A stretch of 64,000 bases of DNA from an uncultured Lachnospiraceae bacterium (GTDB lineage Bacteria > Bacillota > Clostridia > Lachnospirales > Lachnospiraceae). Numbering within the stretch: position 1 is the stretch's first letter; every line of letters begins with the position of its first letter. Made by a program: the position numbers and the translations under genes. The stretch is taken from assembly GCA_902779305.1 (NCBI GenBank), contig CACZBD010000003.1, positions 1-64,000 on the forward strand. Reading direction: 5' to 3'. The notes under the pieces are model-generated. The model did no database searches. It saw only the letters and a program-made list of their open reading frames with translations, and was not told the DNA's origin. Positions 6,626 through 15,189 of the stretch are shown here, one piece after another.

Positions 6626-9297
6626 GCATTTTTATTTTCATTGATCTCCGTCCTGTGTTTCCGGTACAGATACAGGCACCTTCCGGCAAACAGCAGGATC
6701 CCGAGAATGCTTAAGATCAGCCCCGGAACCGTGCCTTCCGGCATATACTTCAGTTCGATCCTGTGCGATCCTTCTGGCACGTCAAATGTTAACAGCATAT
6801 CCATGCATTTCGATGCGTCGATCTTTACACCGTCACAGGTCACACGCCAGGAATCCTCATACGGGACCGATACGACCACGCTCCGCGCTTCATCACAGTT
6901 CGTTTCGAATACAAGGTGGGCGCTTTTGATTTTTACGATCTCCGTGATCTGTCGATTCAGGTCTTTCGCTGCCTTTCCGAATGCGCTTAACGCTTCCGGA
7001 TCCTCGTAGTAGAAGCAGGCCTCGCTGATGGTCAGTTCCTCGTCCGCGATCTTCATTCTGATCTCAAGTTCGTCTCCGGGCGCATAGGTCCCCGCGCACA
7101 GCGTGTTCCAGTGATTGACCGTAAAATACACGTCACGGGATTCCCCGTTTACAAACACTTCCCCGTTCTGCCTTTCGGGCGCATAGAAGTAAAAATAGAC
7201 CGGCATGCGGTATTTGACGGGAATGTTGTAGACAATGTATCCCTCCTCATCCGTTCTCACATAGTGTCCGCTGCCCTGCTCTTCTGCTCCCTCCAAAGTC
7301 ACATCCGCATCCGCTTTCAGAAATACAGGTCTGTCGATCCAGTGGGATGCGATCCGGTTCTGTTTTTCAAAAGTGTTCCCTTCCGTAAGATCTTCACCGG
7401 CAAGCGTCGGCGGCGCGATGTATGCCATCGGCAGCGCATCGGGATTGAAATAGGGATGGTATTTTCCTTCATAAGGCATTGCCTCATACGGTTTTTCCAC
7501 GGAATCAAAACGCGATACATAATATCTGACACCGAAAAGATCGTCCACAAACGCTGTGCTCCCGCCGTTGTAATAGGTGAAATACACGGTCTTGCAGAAC
7601 CCGAAGTTGACCAGCCAGTCGAGGATCTCGTCCTTCTCGCAGGAACTGTCATGTGAGAGCCCGATATAGTCAAACAGGGACGGATCGTTGACGGCCCTGT
7701 CAAAATCCTTCTCGATCCGGTAGAACCCGCCGTCCGCTTTTTTGATCGATGAAATGACATCGTCAATGTCATGATAATCCTGTGTGAATTGTGCCATCTC
7801 CGGCAGTTCCCCGTTATCGGTATTCAGGCAAAGATACGAGGTCTTGGCGCTGTAGAGCAGTTCCGAAAAAGTGATCAGAAGAAGCGCGGCGAATACGATA
7901 TTTTTCAGCTTTTGATTTTTACAGATCAGAAAGGCTGCAAGCGCTGTCAAAGTCACAAGGGCCGCATTGATCACAAACCGTGTCAGGTCCAGATAGGGAT
8001 TCTGCAAAAGCCGCTGCAGGATCATGTAGACGACAAGGATCGCGGCGGTAAGGAAGATCTTTTTGGCGGGCTGGTCCTTGGCTGCTTGTTCCTTGGCGAC
8101 TCGCGCTTGGCCGGTCTGAACTTCCCTGTCGCCCTGCACTTCCCTGTCACCCTGCGCTTCCCTGTCACCCTGCGCCTCCCCGTCACCTGCAACGGACAGG
8201 AAGCCTTTGTATGCAAGGACAAGCACGGTGAGGCTGATATAGTAAGCGTATCTCCAATAGAATCCTTCCGGATTGTTGAAGCCGTGCCAGACCGCATCGA
8301 ACGTGTTGATCCACATGCTGAGGGCCAGTGAAGCGAGCACAAACGCATTTGCCAGCTTCACGCGGAGTTTGTCTGCCGCCGAGAGAAAATACAGCACGGC
8401 AAAAAACAGCGCGCACACGCCGCAGTAAATAAGCGGCCGCAGATCATTTCTCGCCGTTCCGCAAAACAGTCCCGTAAGCAGCTGGTTTAAGGGAAATCTT
8501 CTGTAGAATCCGTAATCCGCGCCCTGCGTTGTCTTCTCGCCAAGCAGAGACAGGCCGGTGCGAAGCAGGAAAAAGCCGTCAATCAGAAGCACCGTCGCCC
8601 CGGTCAGGATCAGGCCGGGAAGCTTTTTGAAGCATGCCGGGTCAGCGATCACTCTCGACACATACAGGATCACGAGGAAGATCACGAGCATGAAGCCCAT
8701 GTGATAGTTGATGAAAATAAACAGGACGGCCGTAACGGTAAACGGGATAAAGGATGCCTTGCCGTCCAGATACTGCAGGAAGAAATACACCACGAGCGGC
8801 AGAATGGCCAGCGCGCCGAAATAGATCGTTAAGACAAGATATCCGAAGAAAAACGCGCAGAACGCATAGCCGGTCGAAAACAAAAGGGACAACCAGGATC
8901 TGCGGTATCTGTTATTGAGAAGCACGGAAGCGGAAAGTCCCGCGATCGAGATCTGCAGCGTAAAGACGAGTTCGATCCCGACGGCAATCTTTTCCCCGGG
9001 GAACAGCAGCAGCAGAAACAACAGCGGATCGTGCAGCTGAAATGCCGCAAGCCCCGGAAAATCACCCCCGAGCGTTTTGGTCAGCATGTAGGACCAGTCA
9101 TTATTGGTCTTCAGCGTGTTGATGAAATAGGCATAAAAATCAACAAATTCGAGATCCATGTCTCCGGTCAGGATCGAACTCTTCCCGAACGGATAGACGC
9201 CGCAGAGCGCCCAGAAAACGATCATCATGAGAAACGGGATCAGAAAAGCGCAAATATAGATCGCTGTTTTGCTGTCTTTGAACTTTCGGATGTTCAT
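6622..9297 (-). CDS. YfhO-family multi-spanning membrane protein
   Basis: An 891-residue integral membrane protein of the YfhO family. Family members, best studied in Gram-positive bacteria, are GT-C-like enzymes linked to glycosylation of lipoteichoic acid and similar envelope polymers. About a dozen membrane helices fill residues 15-475, a large extracytoplasmic domain follows (about 480-850), and one last helix is near 860-880, then KHRTEINENKNA. The first outside loop TGDMDLEFVDFYAYFIN is at the place of the conserved acidic catalytic loop. Between helices lies a hydrophilic insertion made of tandem GD(R/G)E(A/V)Q units. Start ATG 9297 with AAAGG upstream. Acceptor polymer unknown. Confidence 0.85.
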   Translation of the reverse strand: MNIRKFKDSKTAIYICAFLIPFLMMIVFWALCGVYPFGKSSILTGDMDLEFVDFYAYFINTLKTNNDWSYMLTKTLGGDFPGLAAFQLHDPLLFLLLLFPGEKIAVGIELVFTLQISIAGLSASVLLNNRYRRSWLSLLFSTGYAFCAFFFGYLVLTIYFGALAILPLVVYFFLQYLDGKASFIPFTVTAVLFIFINYHMGFMLVIFLVILYVSRVIADPACFKKLPGLILTGATVLLIDGFFLLRTGLSLLGEKTTQGADYGFYRRFPLNQLLTGLFCGTARNDLRPLIYCGVCALFFAVLYFLSAADKLRVKLANAFVLASLALSMWINTFDAVWHGFNNPEGFYWRYAYYISLTVLVLAYKGFLSVAGDGEAQGDREAQGDREVQGDREVQTGQARVAKEQAAKDQPAKKIFLTAAILVVYMILQRLLQNPYLDLTRFVINAALVTLTALAAFLICKNQKLKNIVFAALLLITFSELLYSAKTSYLCLNTDNGELPEMAQFTQDYHDIDDVISSIKKADGGFYRIEKDFDRAVNDPSLFDYIGLSHDSSCEKDEILDWLVNFGFCKTVYFTYYNGGSTAFVDDLFGVRYYVSRFDSVEKPYEAMPYEGKYHPYFNPDALPMAYIAPPTLAGEDLTEGNTFEKQNRIASHWIDRPVFLKADADVTLEGAEEQGSGHYVRTDEEGYIVYNIPVKYRMPVYFYFYAPERQNGEVFVNGESRDVYFTVNHWNTLCAGTYAPGDELEIRMKIADEELTISEACFYYEDPEALSAFGKAAKDLNRQITEIVKIKSAHLVFETNCDEARSVVVSVPYEDSWRVTCDGVKIDASKCMDMLLTFDVPEGSHRIELKYMPEGTVPGLILSILGILLFAGRCLYLYRKHRTEINENKNA
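8121..8191. repeat. 18-bp tandem repeat inside the yfhO-like gene
   Basis: Units at 8121, 8139, 8157 and a degenerate one at 8175 share CTTCCCTGTCACCCTGCG. The period is six codons and encodes GDREVQ-like hexapeptides in a loop between membrane helices, so copy number can change without a frameshift. Confidence 0.9.
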
Positions 9298-9305
9298 GCT
9301 TCGTG

Positions 9306-9359
9306 CCTTTCTGCTTCTCCGGGTCTTTCTGCCCTTCCGGACCTTTCTGCCCTTCCGGA
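9306..9359. repeat. 18-bp tandem repeat just upstream of the yfhO-like start
   Basis: Three units of about CCTTTCTGCCCTTCCGGA-type sequence (9306, 9324, 9342; the last two differ by one base). On the minus strand each gives AGAAAGG, so the ribosome-site region of the yfhO-like gene is itself part of the repeat. Confidence 0.85.
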
Positions 9360-9454
9360 CCTGCTCACGGATTCCCGATTTTTATCTTAAATATAATAAC
9401 ATCTCACTTTCACGCTTGCAATCTGTGGCAGGCGGTTGCTTTGTGCTTTGTTAT

Positions 9455-9545
9455 GCATGCCTGTTTTGCGTGCCTTGTTTGCGTGCCTTGTTTGCGTGCC
9501 TTGTTTGCGTGCCTTGTTTGCGTGCCTTGTTTGCGTACCATGTTC
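9455..9545. repeat. 13-bp tandem repeat upstream of the HAD gene
   Basis: Five perfect copies of GCGTGCCTTGTTT run from 9468 to 9532, flanked by one degenerate copy on each side (9455-9467, 9533-9545). It ends about 40 bp before the promoter of the HAD phosphatase gene and lies in the divergent region between it and the yfhO-like gene. Confidence 0.95.
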
Positions 9546-9586
9546 GTGCCTCTGCCGATAAAATTTAGGCAGGACTTGCCAAGGCA

Positions 9587-9595
9587 TGATACAAT
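9587..9595 (+). promoter_or_regulatory. Extended -10 promoter of the HAD gene
   Basis: TGATACAAT has the TGn extension before a TACAAT box; no -35 box is seen at the right distance. Transcription would begin about 7 nt downstream, at the start codon (9602), so the mRNA may be leaderless. Confidence 0.5.
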
Positions 9596-9601
9596 AGTTG
9601 C

Positions 9602-10378
9602 ATGTTACTGTTTTTTGATATCGACGGCACGATCTGGGATTACAAAAACTACATCCCCAAAAGTGCCATTACCGCAATTAAAAAAGCACAGGAAAACGGG
9701 CACAAGTGCCTGATCAACACCGGCAGGGCCAGAGCTTTCGTAAAAGAGCAGAATCTTCTGGATATCGGTTTTGACGGCATTGTTTCTGCCTGCGGCTGCA
9801 TGGTCGAGCTGGACAACAAGGTGGTCTTCAATCATCTGATCTCCATCCCGGACTGCATCCGCACCATCGAAACGATCCGCAGGCACGGCTTCCGCACGAT
9901 CTTAGAGGGCCCGAACTATCTCTATATGGATCTTTCCGAATTCCAGGGAGACATGTACGCTTCCAAAGTCATCGCGGAGATGGGCGATCAGCTTCTTGGC
10001 ATCACTGACCAGTGGGGTCAATGGGAGATCAACAAGCTCTCCTGCGCCTGCGACACGCCGACAAGGGATGCCTGCTTTGCTGAACTTTCCGATCTTTACG
10101 ATTACATGATCCATTCCGAAGCTGTGGTGGAGATCGTTCCGAAAGGCTTCCATAAGGGTACCGGAATCCTGGAAGTCTGCAAGATCCTGAACGTCGATGT
10201 GAAGGACACCATCGCCTTCGGCGACAGCGCCAATGACATTCCGATGTTTGATACGGCCGGCACTTCCGTCGTCATGGGCCGCTCCAGCGAGGAAGCCCGC
10301 GCGCATGCCGACCTGATCACCGATACGCTTGAAGAAGACGGCATCGAACATGCCATGATAAAATTAGGGCTGATCTGA
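9602..10378 (+). CDS. Cof-type HAD-IIB hydrolase
   Basis: A 258-residue cytoplasmic phosphatase of the Cof/HAD-IIB family. Motif I FFDIDGTIWD (4-13) carries the nucleophile and acid Asp, motif II is LINTGRA (about 39-45), the C2 cap lies between, Lys in PKGFHKGTG (about 181) is motif III, and motif IV is FGDSANDIPMF (about 206-216). The family dephosphorylates sugar phosphates, nucleotides or cofactors; substrate not predictable. Start ATG 9602 is fixed by motif I beginning at residue 4. There is no ribosome site, which fits a leaderless transcript. Confidence 0.88.
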   Translation: MLLFFDIDGTIWDYKNYIPKSAITAIKKAQENGHKCLINTGRARAFVKEQNLLDIGFDGIVSACGCMVELDNKVVFNHLISIPDCIRTIETIRRHGFRTILEGPNYLYMDLSEFQGDMYASKVIAEMGDQLLGITDQWGQWEINKLSCACDTPTRDACFAELSDLYDYMIHSEAVVEIVPKGFHKGTGILEVCKILNVDVKDTIAFGDSANDIPMFDTAGTSVVMGRSSEEARAHADLITDTLEEDGIEHAMIKLGLI

Positions 10379-10397
10379 ATCAGCTTTTGGGATTTGG

Positions 10398-10432
10398 AAA
10401 TGAGCCACTAACCCCGTCCCCAAGGGCTCATT
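10398..10432. repeat. REP-like palindromic repeat, single half-unit
   Basis: AATGAGCCACTAACCCCG then TCCCCAAGGGCTCATT. It is one arm of the dispersed family and overlaps the first two bases of the surE stop codon (10431-10433), reading TAATGAGCCC on the minus strand. Confidence 0.9.
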
Positions 10433-11144
10433 ACGAGATGTTCTTTGCGATTCCGACCGAGACGCAGTTGTCGATGATCGCTTTCAGGTCGGTTCCTTCG
10501 GAAGCCGCAAAATTGCGGATGCCTTCCACCATGTAGGAGACCCGGTCGTCGCTGATCTTCGTCTCGATATACCGGTCCACGTAGAACTCATCCGTGGAGA
10601 CGGTCCGGTCATACAGCACGCCACCGCATTCAGACAGGCGGCAGCCCGGAAAGTTCACATTCCAGATCTCGCCGACGCCAAGCGGCTTGTCGAGCAGTTC
10701 TCCCATGATCTTTCGCAGATAGTGATCGCTCACTTCACAGATGTCCGAGGCATCCTCGGAAAACGCGATCGTATGGATCTTCTGAAAAGAAGCCTCGAAC
10801 GCGGCGCCCGCAGTTGCGGAATACTGGATGTCGGATGCCAGGTTGTAGCCGTGGTTGATCCCGGAAAAGACATGATCCGGCTTTCCGGGCACGATGTTCA
10901 GCGCCCCGACCCTGACACAGTCCGCAGGCATCCCGTCGCAGGCATAGGCATGCACGCCGGGTACGGGAAAATCAACCTTCCACGCTTCCACCGGATGCCT
11001 TAAAGTCACACTGTGGGAAGCTGCGCTTCTTTCCGAATGCGGCGCCACCACCCAGACTTCTCCGTATTCTTTTGCGGCAGCGGCAAGACGGACGAGCCCG
11101 TCCGCTGCGATCCCGTCATCATTTGTCAGTAAGATTCTCTTCAA
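10431..11144 (-). CDS. surE: 5'/3'-nucleotidase SurE
   Basis: SurE hydrolyses nucleoside monophosphates with a divalent metal. The metal-binding LTNDDGI stands at residues 6-12, SERSAASHSVT (about 38-48) and the SGINHGYNLASD motif (about 93-104) are all present, and the length is usual. I place the start at TTG 11144, giving MKRILLTNDDG with GGAG seven bases upstream; a GTG two codons earlier is closer to the GGAG. It is convergent with the HAD gene, with a palindromic repeat between. Confidence 0.93.
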   Translation of the reverse strand: MKRILLTNDDGIAADGLVRLAAAAKEYGEVWVVAPHSERSAASHSVTLRHPVEAWKVDFPVPGVHAYACDGMPADCVRVGALNIVPGKPDHVFSGINHGYNLASDIQYSATAGAAFEASFQKIHTIAFSEDASDICEVSDHYLRKIMGELLDKPLGVGEIWNVNFPGCRLSECGGVLYDRTVSTDEFYVDRYIETKISDDRVSYMVEGIRNFAASEGTDLKAIIDNCVSVGIAKNIS

Positions 11145-11200
11145 GTTCACACTCCACGAAATTCACATGCCACGAAAATGATACTCCAATAATTTCACAC

Positions 11201-12238
11201 TCAGACGATCTCAATGAACCGCTCGCGGACCTTTGCAAATCTTTCGTCCTGCATGCCGAAATCTTTCTCCTTGTAATTCCAAAGCGCATGTCCGATGCCG
11301 TATTTTCTGAAGACCGAGTGGATATCCTTCAGCCAGCGGAGTCTGTCCTCGCCGTCTGCCAGATCGATCGCGCCGTACTCCCCGCAGTAAAGCGGCACAT
11401 CATCTTTCTTTGCCTTTTCGATCGCAGGCATAAAGATGTCTTCGAAGAAGCCTTCCCCGATCTCACGGATCCCCTCGATGTAAACGGCGCCGCCAAGGTC
11501 GACCGGGAGTTTCTTACTCTCACTTCGGTATTCCTCCAATGTTCTCGGGTAGCCGATCCGGTAGTCAAGCGGCATGCCGTCCATCCAGTATGCGCCCTGA
11601 TGCGTGAAGATCATGGGCTCATAGCAGTGGAAATTGTAGACGATCTTATCATCGACCGGTACGGTCAAAAGTGGCACTGTGGTCACCGAATTGTAATTGA
11701 CGCCGCCGACCACGATATAACTTTCGGGTGCAATGGAACGGATCATGCCGATGTATTTGGCAAGAAGTGTATTCCAGGCATCTCTTACTTCCGCAAGCAC
11801 CACTTCATTCAGCGGCTCGAATGCGACCTGATCCGGATATGCGCTGAATGTCTCCGCGATCTTTTTCCAGAGCTTCAGGAACCTCTCCTGCAGCGCCTCA
11901 TCATAGAAGAATTTCCTGCGGTCCATATCTTTTTTGAGCGGATCGAACGAATAGCCGTAGCATTCGTGCAGATCGATCAGCATGTTCAGTCCGTAAGAAG
12001 CACACCACTCCCTGCAGGAAAGAAGATAGCCGAAACCGTCCTCGATCGGAACGCCGTTCTCATCCTCAAGGACATTATAATCCACCGGCACCCTGACATG
12101 ATCGAAGCCGAGGCTTGCGATGTTTTCAATGTCTGCCTTTGTGATGAACGTCTCAAAATGTTCCTTGTCGTAGGCAGCAAACTGCGAGATCCAGCCTCCC
12201 AGATTCACACCCTTTTGAAATCCCTGAAATACCTTCAC
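11201..12238 (-). CDS. GH5-family glycoside hydrolase
   Basis: A 345-residue retaining endo-glycosidase of family GH5 (cellulase clan A). NLGGWISQF near residue 14 and HVRVPVDYNV (about 48) match the family barrel start; VAFEPLNEV (about 140) holds the acid/base Glu after Asn, and PLYCGEYGAIDL (about 290) holds the nucleophile Glu. There is no signal peptide, so it acts inside the cell, probably on imported cello- or xylo-type oligosaccharides. Start is GTG 12238 behind AGGAGGG. Exact substrate unknown. Confidence 0.88.
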   Translation of the reverse strand: MKVFQGFQKGVNLGGWISQFAAYDKEHFETFITKADIENIASLGFDHVRVPVDYNVLEDENGVPIEDGFGYLLSCREWCASYGLNMLIDLHECYGYSFDPLKKDMDRRKFFYDEALQERFLKLWKKIAETFSAYPDQVAFEPLNEVVLAEVRDAWNTLLAKYIGMIRSIAPESYIVVGGVNYNSVTTVPLLTVPVDDKIVYNFHCYEPMIFTHQGAYWMDGMPLDYRIGYPRTLEEYRSESKKLPVDLGGAVYIEGIREIGEGFFEDIFMPAIEKAKKDDVPLYCGEYGAIDLADGEDRLRWLKDIHSVFRKYGIGHALWNYKEKDFGMQDERFAKVRERFIEIV

Positions 12239-12295
12239 CTGTTACCCTCCTGTTTGTAATTTCCGGCTTCCCATTGCTGCAGCCGGTGTATGTTC

Positions 12296-13102
12296 TCAGT
12301 TTTGTAAAAAGAACCGGATCAGCCTCTCTTTATAATCCGGCGCCATATCATACGCCGCATGGCCGTATCCATTGTACATGAAAAGTTCCGCCTTGCAGTG
12401 TCCTTCAAGCCCCGCAAAGAGGTCTCTTGAAGCCTTAGCGCCAAGGACCGCATCATCCTCGGATCCGAGCACCAGCACGGGACATTTGATCTGCCCCAGT
12501 TCGGAAGTTACATCAAAGCCTTCCGAAGCCTTCGCCAGAACGACAAAACGTTCCAGATCTTCATCCTTAGCGATCGAAGCCGCGCCGAGCATTGCTTTTT
12601 GCATCTCGTGATATGCATCCGGCGCATAGATCATTTCCCCGAACTTTAGGAACAATCCGGCCTTGTCGTTATCCTTTGCAAGATCCACCCAGGACTTCAG
12701 GCCCGACAGCTGCGCATCGCGCACATAGGGAGAGGTGGATCCGAGCACCATGTTTCTGATGAGTTCCGGATACCGGATCGCGATCGTCATGGCGATCATT
12801 CCGCCCTGCGAGGCGCCGAACAGGCAGATGTCCTTCAGTCCCAGCGTCTTCATGGCAAGCGCGGTATCATCCGCCATCTGCGAAACGGAATAGGAAGCCG
12901 GAAGCTCGTTTCTTCTGTCAAACAGATAGACGGAAAAATCATCCGCAAACGGTTCATAGGCAACTTCCACGGAATCCGCAAACTCGCCGACTCTGAAAAC
13001 GCTCAGTCCCGGCAGGATGACGAAGGTCTTCTCCCCGGTTCCAAAGCACACATAGTCCATGGAAAACTGTTCTGTTTGTACGGTTTTGATCTTTGCGCTC
13101 AT
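12296..13102 (-). CDS. Alpha/beta hydrolase
   Basis: A 268-residue serine hydrolase. The nucleophile elbow is GASQGGM (about 138-144, Ser), the acid lies in VLVLGSEDDAVLG (about 217), and the His in YNGYGHAAYD (about 248). FVILPGLSVFRV near residue 28 is the oxyanion-hole region. No signal peptide. Substrate unknown; esterases, C-C hydrolases and lyases share this fold. Confidence 0.85.
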   Translation of the reverse strand: MSAKIKTVQTEQFSMDYVCFGTGEKTFVILPGLSVFRVGEFADSVEVAYEPFADDFSVYLFDRRNELPASYSVSQMADDTALAMKTLGLKDICLFGASQGGMIAMTIAIRYPELIRNMVLGSTSPYVRDAQLSGLKSWVDLAKDNDKAGLFLKFGEMIYAPDAYHEMQKAMLGAASIAKDEDLERFVVLAKASEGFDVTSELGQIKCPVLVLGSEDDAVLGAKASRDLFAGLEGHCKAELFMYNGYGHAAYDMAPDYKERLIRFFLQN

Positions 13103-13203
13103 GGTTCTATTATGCGACAGACACGCTCAAATTGCAAAACATACCTGTCTTAAAATAACTTCCAAAATTACTTTCCTGAAATGTTGTCCTTCATGTAAAA
13201 CAC

Positions 13204-14169
13204 TCAACCGATCTTAAATCCCGCCTTAAAAGCCGGGGAAGAAAACGCTTTTTCATACTCGGATAAGTCATAAAAATCAACCGGCGGGAACTTGACTTTC
13301 CCCTCGGAAAGCAGCTTGATCGCAGGTTCAAACGGGCCGCACCTGCTGCCGACAAGCGTCACTTCATTGACCGCAAAGAAACTGAAGTCGATATCGGTTT
13401 TGCCTGCATAGGTGCTCTTTAAGACGATCGTCCCCATCTTCCTGACAAGATGCATCGCAAGCTCGATCCCCGTTTTGTTCCCGGCAGCATCGATGACATA
13501 TTCAAAGCACTCATCCGCGCTAAGTTCCCTGTATTTACCGGCATCCAGATAGCCGTTGACCAATTTGGTCGATGCAAAATCCGCAAACATTGCAAGCTTT
13601 TCTTCGTGCTTTCCGATCACGGTGAGGTCAACGCCGGTCAGCGCAAGTACCTGCGCGATCATAAAGGCCAGCCTGCCGTCCCCGATCACTGCCGCATTCC
13701 CTGCCGGATCGATATGTACCTGCTTTGTGATCTCAAGTGCCGCCGCAAGCGGCTCCGTGTAAACGGCCACTTCCGGGTCAAGGCCTTGTGGCAGCGGATG
13801 GATCAGGTGATCCGCCAATGTCATGTATTCCGCAAAGCAGCCGTCCTTTGACATGCCGATCACCTTTCGATGCAGGCAGTGCTTCTCTCTTCCCGTTTGG
13901 CAGTAAAGACAGGTCCCGCAGCCTTCGTTGAGCTCGCCGGCAACGATCTTTCCGACAAGATCTTTCCTGTCGCTTTCCACGACCTCGCCGATAAATTCAT
14001 GTCCCATGATCCCGCGAAAATCAGGGCGGTAGCCTTTTAAGATCTCCTTGTCGGTGCTGCAGACATTGGCCAGCAGGATCCTGATCAGACTGTGTCCGCT
14101 CTCCCTGACGGGAACGGGAAGGTCGGCCTTGTACTGTGCGCATTTTCCGTCAAAATAAACTGCTCTCAT
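13204..14169 (-). CDS. Zinc-type medium-chain alcohol/polyol dehydrogenase
   Basis: A 321-residue MDR dehydrogenase. The catalytic-zinc residues appear as ANVCSTDKE (Cys, about 36) and MGHEFIGEVVE (about 56-66); the structural-zinc lobe CGTCLYCQTGREKHC (about 86-100) has all four Cys; the nucleotide fold is AVIGDGRLAFMIAQ, with the middle Gly of GxGxxG replaced. Members oxidise alcohols, polyols or sugars with NAD(P). Length is slightly short for the family. ATG 14169 follows AGAGGAAC. Substrate unknown. Confidence 0.87.
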   Translation of the reverse strand: MRAVYFDGKCAQYKADLPVPVRESGHSLIRILLANVCSTDKEILKGYRPDFRGIMGHEFIGEVVESDRKDLVGKIVAGELNEGCGTCLYCQTGREKHCLHRKVIGMSKDGCFAEYMTLADHLIHPLPQGLDPEVAVYTEPLAAALEITKQVHIDPAGNAAVIGDGRLAFMIAQVLALTGVDLTVIGKHEEKLAMFADFASTKLVNGYLDAGKYRELSADECFEYVIDAAGNKTGIELAMHLVRKMGTIVLKSTYAGKTDIDFSFFAVNEVTLVGSRCGPFEPAIKLLSEGKVKFPPVDFYDLSEYEKAFSSPAFKAGFKIG

Positions 14170-14255
14170 GTGTTCCTCTTTTCTTTTATGGATCGCCCCG
14201 GCGCAGGGTCATGTTTCAATTTACAGATTGCCCCGGCGCAGGGTAGTGTTTCGTC

Positions 14256-15098
14256 CTACAGATTGCTCGGCTCGGATAAAGGTCTGTCCAGGATTTCCGG
14301 GTGCGCGGCCAGCTTCTTGATCAGCTTCAGGCTCTTGACAAAATAGAACCCGTCCACGATCCGCTCATCCGTAATGATGGAAAAATCAACAACATCCCTA
14401 AGGACCTTTTCCCCTCTTGCAAGAATGTGTTCCTCTTTATGCAGGGTTCCGATCGTCATCACTAAACTGTTCGTTCCGAAATTGCTCAGATGATGATAGA
14501 TCGCTTTGCAGCCGATGGATCCCAAGTTACTGATGATGACCGAGCTGTAATACGGATTGTCCTTGATAAATGCTTTCGGGCAGAGTCCTTTTCTGTCCAG
14601 AAACAGCACAAACGAAGCAAAAGGCTTCTTCAAAAAGAACGGCATATGCGTCAGTTTTTCCATCAGGTCTTCCACGCCGTCCAAAGCCCTCTCCTTTGAT
14701 TTTTCCTCCTGTATCACAGGATCCGTACGTGCAAAAACCGTATCGATCGTATCATAGGGCGTGCCGGTCAGCGTGATCAGCGCTTCCTCGGCGTCGTCCC
14801 GGTACTGCCTTTTGATCACAAAGCTGACCGTCTGCTCTTCCCTTTCATAGAGCGCACAATCCTGCACGAAACGGTTCATCCCGCCCCTCTCCTTCAGAAG
14901 GCGCAGCGCGATCGTAAGGAAGGCATGAAACAGCGTATAGTTCTTTCCGGTTTCCCTGCGCTTATTTCTGAGCCATTCCCTAAGCTTCGTCACATCCACG
15001 GTGTCCACGATACAGACTTCGCATTCCGTCCGCTTCTTCCAGAGGTGCGAGATCACCTGCTGCATCGCGGTTCTTTTGACTAATTTGGCACCGTACAT
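14256..15098 (-). CDS. E2/CAT-fold acyltransferase-like protein, histidine replaced
   Basis: A 280-residue protein with the fold of the 2-oxoacid dehydrogenase E2 catalytic domain and chloramphenicol acetyltransferase, but without lipoyl or E3-binding domains. The C-terminal signature that is normally HRxxDG reads ERIVDG (in TDERIVDGFYFVK), so the catalytic His is Glu. A GSIGCKAIYHHLSNFGTNSL stretch stands at the CoA-binding strand. Activity by the usual mechanism is therefore doubtful. It follows the ABC-2 operon by 91 nt and may be co-transcribed with it. Confidence 0.75.
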   Translation of the reverse strand: MYGAKLVKRTAMQQVISHLWKKRTECEVCIVDTVDVTKLREWLRNKRRETGKNYTLFHAFLTIALRLLKERGGMNRFVQDCALYEREEQTVSFVIKRQYRDDAEEALITLTGTPYDTIDTVFARTDPVIQEEKSKERALDGVEDLMEKLTHMPFFLKKPFASFVLFLDRKGLCPKAFIKDNPYYSSVIISNLGSIGCKAIYHHLSNFGTNSLVMTIGTLHKEEHILARGEKVLRDVVDFSIITDERIVDGFYFVKSLKLIKKLAAHPEILDRPLSEPSNL

Positions 15099-15189
15099 CC
15101 GGTTTCTTTTCCTTTCGATTAATCTGCTCCGGCTGATATGCCGCCTGTTCCTGCAGCCTGTTCCTGTTCTGCAATGCTTCCGATGCAGT

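Noticed and set aside
9298-9390. N-terminal extension of the YfhO-like protein through the 18-bp repeats.
   Set aside because: The in-frame upstream codons would give a strongly basic repeat without a start codon or ribosome site; ATG 9297 has AAAGG and begins a normal first membrane helix.
9455-9545. Regular short repeats that could suggest a CRISPR array.
   Set aside because: Units are 13 bp, directly adjacent with no spacers, and no cas genes are present.
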